64,000 nt of DNA from Trinickia violacea (GCF_005280735.1 NZ_CP040078.1:1426001-1490000), one strand, 5' to 3'; numbered from the stretch's first letter, positions 9,297 to 18,334 are shown. The notes: generated from the sequence alone by a model not told the origin. A program made the numbers and translations.

Positions 9297-9500
9297 TCAA
9301 AGGCCTTGAATCGTCGCGGTCGGATGCGCCACGAGCAGCACCACGCCGAAGATCGCTGCGCCCACGCATAGCGCGAGCAAGACGGCGACGAACGGCAGGA
9401 AACTGAAGTTGACGTTGGCGAAGTCGGCTTCGTGAGACGCGCTTTTGCGGACGCCAAAGAAGCTCCAAAGGACAATTCGAACCATGCGTAGAAAGGCCAT
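9297..9500 (-). CDS. DUF2970 small membrane protein upstream of cysI
   Basis: A 67-residue protein with a short positively charged N-terminus (FLRMVRIVLWSFFGVRK) and one clear transmembrane helix near residues 35-60. The pattern matches the DUF2970 family, which I know as a frequent first gene before cysI in Burkholderiaceae. It is probably the first cistron of the sulfite reductase operon, 18 bases before cysI. Its molecular role is not known to me. Confidence 0.8.
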   Translation of the reverse strand: MAFLRMVRIVLWSFFGVRKSASHEADFANVNFSFLPFVAVLLALCVGAAIFGVVLLVAHPTATIQGL

Positions 9501-9660
9501 TTCCTGCTCCTGTTTCTGTTCTGATCACGCCTTGGATCTTGCGCGGGCGCGAGCAGCAAAAACAGCAGCAGTTCGTCCGAATCTGAGGGGAGCAAGCGAT
9601 TCGACGGAGGCGATCCGTCATGGGCATACTGTCAACGTCACGTTGCTGGAACTCACCACC

Positions 9661-9921
9661 ATGAAGCTCATTTGCCTCGCAGCGGCCGGGGTCGTGCTCA
9701 TCGCCGGTTGCGCTTCGACCTCGCCGCCCGCGAACAATCAGACCGCCGGGGTAGGTCGGGCCGGCACGGACACCTACATCCTGCACGGTACCGGCGGTTC
9801 GACGCCCAGTGGCTCCACGTCGAAGCCGCCGCGGCTCAGTGTCGGTGTCAGCGATCCCAATACGCAATTGATTCTGCCTTGGTTCCTCAATGACATTATC
9901 AATTTCGTCAACTATCACTAG
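9661..9921 (+). CDS. Small putative lipoprotein of unknown function
   Basis: An 86-residue predicted lipoprotein. The N-terminus MKLICLAAAGVVLIAGC is a typical type II signal ending in a lipobox with Cys17 as the lipidated residue. The mature part is Ser/Thr/Gly/Pro-rich and ends in a hydrophobic stretch (LILPWFLNDIINFV). The frame is also open further upstream, but this ATG places the signal peptide correctly. It stands alone on the plus strand between two minus-strand groups and converges on the secreted protein gene ending at 9929. I do not recognise a family. Confidence 0.65.
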   Translation: MKLICLAAAGVVLIAGCASTSPPANNQTAGVGRAGTDTYILHGTGGSTPSGSTSKPPRLSVGVSDPNTQLILPWFLNDIINFVNYH

Positions 9922-9928
9922 TCGTCGC

Positions 9929-10330
9929 CTACGATGGCGTGCAAGTCCCGAACAGCACGAACACGTCGTCGCGATTGACGAGGGTCGCGGACATGCCGCC
10001 CGACTTCGTGTCGAGCACGAGGCTCCATCCGTAGCCGAGTTCCGTGCCTTGCATGAGCAACTGGCCTTCGCCGGCTTCCATGTACCGGATCGCGGTCGAG
10101 CGCTGCGACGACCCGACGATCGCCTTCTTCGCGAAGTTGATATGAATGAAGTCGGGTGCGCCCAGAATCCCGGGCAGCGTCCGGAAGCACACCTCGCCGA
10201 TGTCGCAGAAGTGCGCGTCGATCGTCGCGCACAGGAGTGGCTTGCTGCCGTCGAAGTCCGCTCCGAGAACCCATGACGGCACCGAGCCGACCATGATGGC
10301 AAGCGCCGTGGCCCGTAAAGGCTTCAGCAT
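9929..10330 (-). CDS. Secreted protein of unknown function
   Basis: A 133-residue protein with a Sec signal peptide (cleavage probably after VLGA, near residue 24). The mature part contains four Cys residues in the first and last portions (LLCATIDAHFCDIGEVCF and LFGTCTPS), suggesting periplasmic disulfides. It is the last of four consecutive minus-strand genes for exported proteins. I do not recognise a family and assign no function. Confidence 0.65.
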   Translation of the reverse strand: MLKPLRATALAIMVGSVPSWVLGADFDGSKPLLCATIDAHFCDIGEVCFRTLPGILGAPDFIHINFAKKAIVGSSQRSTAIRYMEAGEGQLLMQGTELGYGWSLVLDTKSGGMSATLVNRDDVFVLFGTCTPS

Positions 10331-10400
10331 GGTGTCACCTCCCCATTGTCGTGGCGCGGCTCGCGAACCCGCGCGCCGCGCAGCGCCGCTGGCGCCTTGT

Positions 10401-10880
10401 CTATTCGACGGTGTAGCCGCGGCCGGTCATGCACGCCGCGACGGCGCGGTTGTAGGTCGCGAGCTGGCCGGATGCTTGCTGGTGCATGCCCGTTTGCTGC
10501 ATCTCCATTTGCTGCTGCTCGCGCCGCATTCGCATGCCCATGCCCATCGTGCCGACGAGCGCGCCTATGCCCGCGCCCTCGCCCCAATGGCCACCAGCCA
10601 CTCCGCCGATCAGCGTGCCGAAGAGCGCGCCGCCCCCGGCCCCGCGAAAGAGGCCGCCGCGCCGCTCAGGCTGCGGCGGGCCGCTCGCCATCTGCTCGGC
10701 CAGCGCGACCGGATCGACCCCTGTGGTCTGCTGGGCCCACGCATGACATTCGGCGGTGTCGGTCTGCTGCTGCGCGGGACTTTGCCCTCGGGCCGGATAG
10801 ATGATCGGCTGCTGGGCCGCTGCCGCACAGGCAAGCGCGGCGAGCGTGAGGCCGATCGACAGGCGGGCGATTCGTTGCAT
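10401..10880 (-). CDS. Glycine-zipper exported protein
   Basis: An exported protein of about 159 residues with a Sec signal (AALACAAAAQ) and a central Gly-rich segment (GGALFGTLIGGVAGGHWGEGAG) that fits glycine-zipper, YMGG-type or Rickettsia-17-kDa-like membrane-associated proteins. A Gln/Met-rich stretch (RREQQQMEMQQTGMHQQ) follows, then a conserved-looking C-terminal YNRAVAACMTGRGYTV. The start at 10880 has a GGGAG ribosome site about nine bases before it; the frame is open eight codons further. These proteins usually sit in the outer membrane or periplasm. The precise role is unknown. Confidence 0.75.
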   Translation of the reverse strand: MQRIARLSIGLTLAALACAAAAQQPIIYPARGQSPAQQQTDTAECHAWAQQTTGVDPVALAEQMASGPPQPERRGGLFRGAGGGALFGTLIGGVAGGHWGEGAGIGALVGTMGMGMRMRREQQQMEMQQTGMHQQASGQLATYNRAVAACMTGRGYTVE

Positions 10881-10958
10881 GGCTCTGGCTCCCATGAAAG
10901 TCATCGAGCGTCGATGCGGGGGACGCCTGCTCGGGCGCGCCGCGCCGCAGGCCCGGCT

Positions 10959-11285
10959 TCAGTGATGTTCGAAGAGGTTGATCCGGCCGCTCTTGTACAA
11001 CTCGCGAACCTTGGTCTTGAACGCCATCTTCGGTGTCTTCTTGCACTCGTCGACGACGATCCCGATGGGCGTCGCCGTGTCGACCACCATCGTGTCGGTC
11101 TCGCGAATGCCGAGCTTGTCGACGCCGGCGACCCAGTAGACGAGGGTGGGGCGGTAAGCGTCGTCTACCGCGACGAACTCCTCGCAGGTCATCTTTGCGG
11201 GGCTCATCGGTGCGGCGGTCTGAGCGAGGGCGGGCTGCGCGACGACGAGGCCGGCGAGGATGGACGAGATTAGGCTTCGATTCAT
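10959..11285 (-). CDS. HdeA/HdeB-like periplasmic protein
   Basis: A 108-residue exported protein. After a signal peptide (to about ALAQ, residue 22) comes the segment MTCEEFVAVDDAYRPTLVYW, which resembles the HdeA/HdeB acid-stress chaperone family, with a second Cys in VVDECKKTP for the single disulfide typical of HdeA. The start at 11285 follows an AAGGAGCG ribosome site, which decides it over the ATG nine codons upstream. In enterobacteria such proteins prevent aggregation of periplasmic proteins at low pH; here this is inferred from similarity alone. Neighbouring genes also encode exported proteins. Confidence 0.75.
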   Translation of the reverse strand: MNRSLISSILAGLVVAQPALAQTAAPMSPAKMTCEEFVAVDDAYRPTLVYWVAGVDKLGIRETDTMVVDTATPIGIVVDECKKTPKMAFKTKVRELYKSGRINLFEHH

Positions 11286-11322
11286 GTTGCGCTCCTTGAT
11301 CACTTCGAGCACTAACGGCGTA

Positions 11323-12009
11323 TCACGAGGCCGGCGTGCCTGACCTGAATTCGGTCAGGCGTTTGGCCGCCAGGTCCGCCCAATATTCCATCGCTTTCTC
11401 TGCGTCGCCCCATTTCCCGGCACCCACATTCTTGAGGCTCATTCCGCCGGCCTGGCCGTCCACCGCTTCGGCGAGAATCTCCCCGGTCGCGCCGTCCGTG
11501 ATCTCGCCTTCGCTCTGCGCCGAACCGACGAAGGCATAGGTGTCCGTCGCGAGGCTCTGCGCCGCATTGAGCAACCGGGCCTGCGGGATGACTATCGAGA
11601 TCGTACGCAATCCCGGCGTCCCGCTCGTAACGTTAGTCAGGGCGGCGCGGATGACCAGAACGTGTGGGCCCTGAAGGTCGACGATCGGCAGCACAGTCGA
11701 TAGGTGCGTCTTCAACGTGTTGTAGTAGTAGCTCGTCAATATCTGCTGCTCCTTCGGGTCGATCTTTGACGTGGGATCGTTGATGAACACCACCGGCTCG
11801 AGGAAGATTCCCGTGTAGGAGCTCCAATTGGCATTCGGGTTGACGTAGCGAAGCCGCGTCTGGCCTTTCTCGCCCGGTTTCAGCAGGGAATAATTGGTCA
11901 GGAACCCTGATTTCGATGCCTTCTCGACATCGGAAAGCGATTGCTGGGTTGTGACAGCGCAGGCGACCAATGCGATCGTCGCCAGCAGAGGACATATGCG
12001 CTTCAACAT
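11323..12009 (-). CDS. DUF3313 lipoprotein
   Basis: A 228-residue lipoprotein of the DUF3313 type. The signal ends in the lipobox IALVAC with Cys17. The mature portion has the family-like run of FLTNYSLLKPGE, YRYVNP-like LRYVNPNANW, YTGIFLEPV and a C-terminal WADLAAKRLTEF. It probably sits in the outer membrane; the function of the family is unknown to me. The start was placed at 12009 so that the signal peptide is N-terminal, although the frame is open 41 codons further upstream. It is first in a run of four minus-strand genes for exported proteins. Confidence 0.78.
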   Translation of the reverse strand: MLKRICPLLATIALVACAVTTQQSLSDVEKASKSGFLTNYSLLKPGEKGQTRLRYVNPNANWSSYTGIFLEPVVFINDPTSKIDPKEQQILTSYYYNTLKTHLSTVLPIVDLQGPHVLVIRAALTNVTSGTPGLRTISIVIPQARLLNAAQSLATDTYAFVGSAQSEGEITDGATGEILAEAVDGQAGGMSLKNVGAGKWGDAEKAMEYWADLAAKRLTEFRSGTPAS

Positions 12010-12524
12010 CGCTTCACCCTCCGTTCTGCCCGCCCGCGCGGGCGACATATAGCGGTTTGCCAATCCGCATCCACCTTGGTGCAGGGCAGTAGCCTTACTT
12101 CGCCGATTGCAATATTGATAGTTACGTTTCAATCAGAAGGCTATTGGACTTTGGTCTTATCCTGATCCTTCATCCTTTTCGCGAGGTTCACGCGACCGCC
12201 ACACGGGCTCGAGAAGCAAGTGGGCCGCCAAGATCGCGCGTTCACTACATCAGACTTAACGGCCGATATCGGAATTGTTCCCGGCAAACACAACTGTTCT
12301 TCTGTCGCGGGCATTTATTTAGACGGATCGCTTACACACAATCACATCAACTGCCGCGGACTACGGTTTTCGGCCGGTCAAGGCGGTATCGATGTGAGGC
12401 TCACCCACTGTCTGCCTGCATAGGCGGGTTCATTGGGCAATTGCGAGGGGGTTTGCCCGGGTTATCGCGTTGTTGTGGCGTTCATCGCTCCCGCCACTCG
12501 AACTTATTGCCAATAGGAGCTTGT
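12010..12524. other. Intergenic region between divergent DUF3313 and epoxide hydrolase genes
   Basis: About 515 bases without a supported gene. It should hold the promoters for both divergent genes. The only site I can place is AGGAG at 12515-12519, five bases before the GTG start at 12525. The rest has lower G+C than the flanking genes and I see no convincing operator, repeat or RNA gene. Confidence 0.5.
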
Positions 12525-13850
12525 GTGCAAAACGATATCCTTCCCCAAACTTCGTCGCGGCGCCGTTTTCTTGGCGTAGCCGCGGCGACCGCCGTTGCGG
12601 GCGCGTTGAGTCAGCTCGCTTTCGCGGAAACGAATCGAGCCATCACGGAAGTCGCATCGTCGGCCGATGGCGACAAGACCGCTATTCGTCCCCTTCGCGT
12701 GCATGCGCCGCAATCGCAACTCGACGAGTTGAAACGGCGTATCAAAGCGACGCGGTGGCCCGAGCGGGAAACGGTCGCCGACGCGTCGCAAGGCGTGCAA
12801 CTCTCGACGATGCAGAACCTCGCGCGTTATTGGGCGACCGATTACGACTGGCGCAGAGTCGAAGCGAGGTTGAACGCGCTGCCGCAGTTCGTCACCGAGA
12901 TCGACGGGCTCGACATTCATTTCATCCACGTTCGTTCGAAACATCCGGATGCGTTGCCGGTCATCGTCACGCACGGGTGGCCCGGCTCGATCGTCGAGCA
13001 GTTGAAGATTGTCGATCCGTTGACCAATCCGACGGCCCATGGCGGGACGGCATCGGACGCCTTCGACGTCGTGATTCCGTCGCTCCCCGGCTACGGGTTC
13101 TCAGGCAAGCCGGCAACGACCGGCTGGGACCCGGTTCGCATCGCGCGCGCCTGGGTCGTACTGATGAAGCGTCTCGGATACACGCGATATGTGGCGCAAG
13201 GCGGCGATTGGGGGAATGCCGTTACGGAGCAAATGGCTTTGCTGGCGCCGCCGGAACTGCTCGGCATTCACACCAACATGCCGGCTACCGTACCGGAGAA
13301 CATCGCCGAGGCGCTCAAGTTGGGCGAGCCGGCGCCGGCCGGCCTTTCAGCCGACGAGAAACACGCGTTTGATCAGCTCGACTACTTCTACAAGCACGGC
13401 CTTGGCTACGCGTTGGAGATGGCGAATCGCCCGCAGACGCTGTATGGGATCGAAGATTCGCCTGTCGGCCTGGCGGCTTGGATGCTCGACCACGATGCCA
13501 GCAGCCAGGCACTGATCGCACGCGTGTTCGAAGGGCAGTCCGAGGGGCTGAGCCGAGACGACATTCTCGACAACGTGACGCTCTACTGGCTCACGAACAC
13601 GGGAATCTCCTCGGCTCGCCTGTATTGGGAAAACAAGCTCAACTTCTTTGCCCCGAAGCACGTCGCCCTCCCGGTCGCCGTCAGCGTTTTTCCGGATGAG
13701 ATCTACGCCGCCCCGCAAAGCTGGGCAGAGAAAGCGTATCCCAATCTCATTCACTATCGCCGTCTCCCCAAAGGCGGACACTTTGCGGCTTGGGAGCAGC
13801 CGCAAGCGTTCTCGGAAGAACTTCGCGTGAGCTTCCGTTCGCTGCGTTGA
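12525..13850 (+). CDS. Tat-exported epoxide hydrolase-like alpha/beta hydrolase (copy 1)
   Basis: A 441-residue alpha/beta hydrolase. The start is GTG at 12525 with AGGAG five bases upstream. The N-terminus carries a twin-arginine signal (SSRRRFLGVAAATAV, cut near AFAE). An EHN-type N-terminal epoxide hydrolase region (about 50-165) is followed by the oxyanion motif HGWPGS, the nucleophile Asp228 in GGDWG, a probable acid residue in FPDE and the catalytic His419 in KGGHFAAW. All catalytic elements of microsomal-type epoxide hydrolases are present. The gene stands alone downstream of a long promoter region. A close paralogue lies at 61755-63107. The physiological epoxide is unknown, and export to the periplasm is unusual for the family. 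Confidence 0.85.
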   Translation: MQNDILPQTSSRRRFLGVAAATAVAGALSQLAFAETNRAITEVASSADGDKTAIRPLRVHAPQSQLDELKRRIKATRWPERETVADASQGVQLSTMQNLARYWATDYDWRRVEARLNALPQFVTEIDGLDIHFIHVRSKHPDALPVIVTHGWPGSIVEQLKIVDPLTNPTAHGGTASDAFDVVIPSLPGYGFSGKPATTGWDPVRIARAWVVLMKRLGYTRYVAQGGDWGNAVTEQMALLAPPELLGIHTNMPATVPENIAEALKLGEPAPAGLSADEKHAFDQLDYFYKHGLGYALEMANRPQTLYGIEDSPVGLAAWMLDHDASSQALIARVFEGQSEGLSRDDILDNVTLYWLTNTGISSARLYWENKLNFFAPKHVALPVAVSVFPDEIYAAPQSWAEKAYPNLIHYRRLPKGGHFAAWEQPQAFSEELRVSFRSLR

Positions 13851-13876
13851 ACGGTTGAACGGTTGAATGGTTGAAC
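13845..13876. repeat. Four tandem copies of an 8-bp unit (GGTTGAAC)
   Basis: Starting at the stop codon of the preceding hydrolase gene, the unit GGTTGAAC (one copy reads GGTTGAAT, the first lacks its leading G) occurs four times without spacing. It probably arose by slippage. It may have little function, although its overlap with the stop codon means that unit loss or gain could change the 3' end. Confidence 0.75.
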
Positions 13877-14029
13877 ATCAAGACGCGGGCGGCGCCGCCG
13901 AGGGGCGCCCGCAGCCAGTTCGCCGTCATGGGGAGCGATCACGCGCGCCTCGCGGCAATTAAAGGTTTCATGTGCGCATGCCGATATGCAGATTTGGGTC
14001 TGTTGCGTTCACTCGCCTAAATTGTCGTC

Positions 14030-15358
14030 ATGGCCAACTCTCCGCATTCTGGCTCTCACACGGGGTTCCCGGTCCGGTCGGCGCTTCGCTGGCTGCTATC
14101 CGGCCTGATCGGTTTTCTACTGCTCTGCGGTTGCCACCAGCAAGACGCCGCGAACGACAGTGCGGTCCCGCCGCACATAACCAGCATTACGGCATTGATA
14201 TGGGCGCCGGACTGGCCCGAGCAGATGCTTCAGATCGCCGCCGAGTTCAGCAAGCTCAATCCCGATGTGCACGTGGACGTTCAGTTCATGATCGGCAATA
14301 CGGTCGAAGAGAACATCAAGCCCCGCGTCGCCGCCGGCACCTTGCCCGATCTCGTGAGCGTTAACCCCAACGCCTATTCGGCCGGGCTGGCCGATCAAGG
14401 CGTCCTCGCCGACGTCAGCCAGACCACGGCTTGGAAGACCATGCTCGCTCCGCTCAAGCGGGACTGGACTAGCCGCCGCGGCAAAGGGTTCGGCGTCTCG
14501 GGCGGTGTCGCGACGACGATGATCTACTACAACCGGGACATCTTCGCGAAAGCGGGAATCGAGAAGCCGCCGGCGAATTTCGACGAGTTTCTGCGCGCTT
14601 GCGCCCAGCTCAAACGCGCGGGATTCACGCCCATCATGTTGAACGGCGGTTTCCCGAACATGCTCGGAAACGGGCCGTTCGCCTCGGGCTTCGCCAACGA
14701 TGTCGTCGCGCACGAGCCAGCCTGGAAAAGCAAAATGGCCGAGGGCACGCTCGATCTCGATACGCCCGCGGTCGCCGATATCTTCGCCAAGATCGCGCTG
14801 CTGCCTGAACGCGGCTACGTCCAGGCGTCGTACATGACGACCGGCTACGACGACGGCATGCGTCTGTTCAAGGACGGCAAGGTGGCGATGGCTTTTCAAG
14901 GCAGTTGGGCGGCCGGCCTTCTGCTGCACGGCAATCGCTTTCCGGTCGGCGTGTTCATTCCGCCGTGGAATGCGCGCGGCGAGCCGGTGGTGCCCGTGCT
15001 CGGCAGCGAGACGGGCTTTGCGGTGTGCGAGACGACCAACAAGGCAGCTGCGATGCGCTTTCTGGAATTCATCGCCGGCAAAGGCTTTCCGATTCTGCAG
15101 CGCAAGCGCCATAACATCTCCCCGTTCCAGAACAACGCGGGAACGGCCGTCAGCGACCCGGAAATCGTCGACTACACGAATGCGGTCAGCCGCTATTCGA
15201 TGACCGCCAGCCCGTACTATTCGACGCTGCCTTCGAACACGCTCGAGTCGCTGCATGGCTTGATGCAGGACGTGCTGCTCAAAAAGATGACGCCCAGCGA
15301 GGCCGCGAAGCGCCTCGATGAATCGGTCAAGAATGACGCGAAGATGCACTACAAATGA
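14030..15358 (+). CDS. Family 1 extracellular solute-binding lipoprotein (sugar ABC type)
   Basis: A 442-residue periplasmic binding protein of the carbohydrate ABC transporter family 1 type, made as a lipoprotein (hydrophobic stretch then LLCGC, lipid on Cys35). Typical segments are FSKLNPDVHVDVQF, AAGTLPDLVSVNP, IYYNRDIFAKAGIEKPP and the FKDGKVAMAFQGSW region. No permease or ATPase gene adjoins it. Instead its TGA stop overlaps the ATG of a membrane GGDEF/EAL protein (ATGA), which implies translational coupling. I infer that it binds a sugar-like ligand and delivers this information to the c-di-GMP enzyme rather than to an importer. Confidence 0.85.
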   Translation: MANSPHSGSHTGFPVRSALRWLLSGLIGFLLLCGCHQQDAANDSAVPPHITSITALIWAPDWPEQMLQIAAEFSKLNPDVHVDVQFMIGNTVEENIKPRVAAGTLPDLVSVNPNAYSAGLADQGVLADVSQTTAWKTMLAPLKRDWTSRRGKGFGVSGGVATTMIYYNRDIFAKAGIEKPPANFDEFLRACAQLKRAGFTPIMLNGGFPNMLGNGPFASGFANDVVAHEPAWKSKMAEGTLDLDTPAVADIFAKIALLPERGYVQASYMTTGYDDGMRLFKDGKVAMAFQGSWAAGLLLHGNRFPVGVFIPPWNARGEPVVPVLGSETGFAVCETTNKAAAMRFLEFIAGKGFPILQRKRHNISPFQNNAGTAVSDPEIVDYTNAVSRYSMTASPYYSTLPSNTLESLHGLMQDVLLKKMTPSEAAKRLDESVKNDAKMHYK

Positions 15359-18300
15359 CTTCAATTCCAGGGTTGCTGCGACGCGCTTTCGACACCTTCT
15401 CGCAGGACCTGCTTCGCCGTGTCGAGATTCGCTATCGGCTGATTGCCGCTTTCATTCTGCTGGCTCTGCTGCCGATCTTCATTTCGGGCTGCATCTCGTA
15501 TGTGAAGTCGGTCGCGGCGATCAAGGAGAACGCGGAGATATTCTCGAAGGAGGTGGTGAAGCAGGTATCGAGAAACATCGAGCTGCGCATGCAGCAGATC
15601 GAGACGGAGAGCAACCTGCTGGTGCTCTCCAACCGGGTGCAAGGCGCGCTTGCCAGGGCCGCGAGCGGCAACGCCAAGGAGCAAAGCGAGGCGCGCCAGG
15701 ACATGGCGCGGCTGCTCCTCGATCATTACGGATCGGTTGATTTCATCAACCAGAAATATCTGCTCGACAAGAACAACCGCATTCTGGACACACAGGCGTT
15801 CGCGCAATTGACCGAAGGCGTGACGAGCCTCGTCAGGCGGGCTGAGAACGAGCATGAACGCGCTTACTGGGGCAGTTACGACAACGGCGTCGGGCAGCAA
15901 AACCTCGGGATGGTGCGTGCCATTTTCGACAAGAGCAGCAACGAGCGGCTCGGCAATCTGGTGCTGATCGTTCGCCCCGAGTATTTCTCGACGATATTCA
16001 ACGACGTCGCCACGGGCAGCGGCACGCAAATCTGCATTCTCGATGCGAGCGGCAACAAGGTGATCATCCGGGCCGACGACGCGTCGGCCAACACCGACGC
16101 GGTGCCCGAACCCGGCCTCATCAACAACATTGCGCACAACGCGGCGTCGGGCGAGGCGCGAAGCTTCGTCGCGTTCGCGGGAAAGCGTGGCGGACATTAC
16201 CTGGCGGCGTACGCGAGAATCCCCGGCACGACCTGGTTCGTGGTCAGCACCATTGCGGAGAGAAAACTGACGGTCGAGGCGCAAGCGGTGCGAAACCAGA
16301 TCGTGCTGGTCGGCATCTCGGGGTTCCTGCTGTCGATCTTCCTGGCCTACTTCATATCGCACAGCATTTCTGCGCCGCTCAGGGAACTGGTGCGCAAGGT
16401 GCACGATACCGGCGACGACGCCGGCGCCCAGCTGGACGAAGCGGGGCAAGCGGGAACCCCGGCCGGCGCGCAGGACGAATTGGGCAGGCTCGCGCAGCGC
16501 TTCGAAATCATGCGCCGGGCGATCAAGCAGAAGATTCAGAAAATCAACGAGATCAACGCTTCGCTCGAGCAGACCGTCATCGAGCGAACGGCGGAACTCG
16601 TCGCGCGCGAGCGGGAGTCGCGCACGCTGATCGAGAACTCGCCCGATACCATTGCCCGCTACGACCGCGAGTCGCGCCGCGTTTATGCCAATCCCGCGTT
16701 CTGTGCGTTGGCGGGGCGCAGTCTCGCCGAAGTGCTCGGCAAGCGGCCCTCGGAGCTCCCCGGCGGCCCTAACGCGCTCGTCTACGAAAAGACCATCAGA
16801 GAAGTCATTGCCAGCGGGAAAAGCGCGCAATTCGAACTGAGATGGGCCGGCAAGGACGGGCAGCAACAATGCACGCACATCCGCATCACGCCGGAGGCCG
16901 ATTGTTCCGGCACGGTGAACTCGGTGTTGGCGGTCGGCCGCGATCTCTCCGACCGGATGGCGTTCGAGGCCACCATCTGGAAACAGGCCAATTTCGACGC
17001 GCTGACGGGCCTTCCGAATCGCCAGATGTTCCATGAACGTCTCGCTCACGAAGCCAGACAGGCGGGCTGCCTCGGACAGCGCATGGCCCTGATGCTGATC
17101 GACCTCGACCGCTTCAAGGAGGTTAACGACTCCCTCGGTCACGACATGGGGGATGTGCTGCTGATCGAGGCCGGCAAGCGCATCGGCTCGTGCGTGCGCC
17201 AATCGGATACGGTCGCCCGTCTTGGCGGCGATGAGTTCACCGTCATTTTTCCGAATCTGGACGACGCCGAAAGCATCGAACGGATCGCGAGGACCATCAT
17301 CGGCAAATTGGCGGAGCCGTTCAACCTCGGTGCGGACGAGGCTTTTATATCGGCCAGCGTCGGCGTCACGGTCTACCCGGATGACGCCAGCGATCTCGAC
17401 GTGCTGTTCAAGAACGTCGATCAAGCGATGTATGCGGCCAAGAACGCCGGGCGCAATCGCTTCAGCTACTTCACGCCCGATTTGCAGGTGGAGGCCGAAA
17501 GGCGCCTGCGGCTCACCAATGATTTACGCGTCGCTTTGCCCGGCGAGCAGTTTCAGCTCTGCTACCAACCCATCGTCGACCTCGCGACGGGCCAGGTTTG
17601 CAAAGCCGAGGCGCTGATCCGCTGGCTGCACCCCGAGCGCGGCACGATCAGCCCGCTCGATTTCGTTTCATTGGCCGAAGACACGGGTCTTATCGTGCCC
17701 ATCGGCGATTGGGTGTTCAGGCAAGCCGTGCACCAGGCCCGGCAATGGCGCGATCAGTTTCATCCGTCGTTTCAGATCAGCGTCAACATGTCGCCGGTCC
17801 AGGTTCGTCAAGACAGTCTGCTGTGCGCGCGATGGTCCGACTACCTTGCTCGCGAAGGGATGCCGGGCCAAAGCATTGCCGTGGAAATCACGGAGGGGCT
17901 GCTGTTGCAGGCCGAATCGAAGATCGACGAGAAGCTGCTGACCTTCCGCCGTGCGGGCATCGGGATCTCGATAGACGACTTCGGGACCGGTTACTCGTCG
18001 CTTGCCTATCTCAAGCGCTTCGATATCGATTACCTTAAGATCGATCGTTCATTCGTCCATAACCTGAGCGTCGACGGAGACAACCAGGCGCTTTGCGAGG
18101 CGATGGTCGTGCTCGCGCACAAACTGGGACTCCAAGTCATTGCGGAAGGGGTGGAGACCACCGAGCAACGGGATTTTCTGAAGGCTGTCGGTTGCGATTT
18201 TGCGCAGGGCTTTCTTTATTCGACGCCGGTTCCGCCAGATGAGTTTGAACTGCTGGTGTGGCCGCTGCTCGCGGAGCGGGCCGCCGATGCTCAGGGGTGA
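15355..18300 (+). CDS. Membrane sensor with HAMP, PAS, GGDEF and EAL domains (c-di-GMP turnover)
   Basis: A 981-residue inner-membrane signalling protein. Transmembrane helix 1 spans about 25-48, a Cache-like periplasmic sensor about 49-310, helix 2 about 314-335, then HAMP (about 336-400), a short coiled coil (INEINASLEQTVIERTAEL), PAS (about 425-540), GGDEF (about 550-710) and EAL (about 725-970). The diguanylate cyclase signature is intact (GGDEF at 624-628), with an inhibitory RxxD site (Arg615-Asp618). The phosphodiesterase signature is also intact (Glu752-Leu754 EAL, Asp874-Asp875 in DDFGTGYSS, AEGVET). Both activities are therefore possible. It overlaps the upstream solute-binding lipoprotein by four bases. 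Confidence 0.92.
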   Translation: MTSIPGLLRRAFDTFSQDLLRRVEIRYRLIAAFILLALLPIFISGCISYVKSVAAIKENAEIFSKEVVKQVSRNIELRMQQIETESNLLVLSNRVQGALARAASGNAKEQSEARQDMARLLLDHYGSVDFINQKYLLDKNNRILDTQAFAQLTEGVTSLVRRAENEHERAYWGSYDNGVGQQNLGMVRAIFDKSSNERLGNLVLIVRPEYFSTIFNDVATGSGTQICILDASGNKVIIRADDASANTDAVPEPGLINNIAHNAASGEARSFVAFAGKRGGHYLAAYARIPGTTWFVVSTIAERKLTVEAQAVRNQIVLVGISGFLLSIFLAYFISHSISAPLRELVRKVHDTGDDAGAQLDEAGQAGTPAGAQDELGRLAQRFEIMRRAIKQKIQKINEINASLEQTVIERTAELVARERESRTLIENSPDTIARYDRESRRVYANPAFCALAGRSLAEVLGKRPSELPGGPNALVYEKTIREVIASGKSAQFELRWAGKDGQQQCTHIRITPEADCSGTVNSVLAVGRDLSDRMAFEATIWKQANFDALTGLPNRQMFHERLAHEARQAGCLGQRMALMLIDLDRFKEVNDSLGHDMGDVLLIEAGKRIGSCVRQSDTVARLGGDEFTVIFPNLDDAESIERIARTIIGKLAEPFNLGADEAFISASVGVTVYPDDASDLDVLFKNVDQAMYAAKNAGRNRFSYFTPDLQVEAERRLRLTNDLRVALPGEQFQLCYQPIVDLATGQVCKAEALIRWLHPERGTISPLDFVSLAEDTGLIVPIGDWVFRQAVHQARQWRDQFHPSFQISVNMSPVQVRQDSLLCARWSDYLAREGMPGQSIAVEITEGLLLQAESKIDEKLLTFRRAGIGISIDDFGTGYSSLAYLKRFDIDYLKIDRSFVHNLSVDGDNQALCEAMVVLAHKLGLQVIAEGVETTEQRDFLKAVGCDFAQGFLYSTPVPPDEFELLVWPLLAERAADAQG

Positions 18301-18334
18301 GGGCGATTCATTTACAACGACAACAAGGCTGACG

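Noticed and set aside
15361..17424. A 687-codon open frame antisense to the GGDEF/EAL gene
   Set aside because: The plus-strand protein is unmistakable and the antisense product has an Arg/His/Asp-rich composition typical of an antisense shadow.
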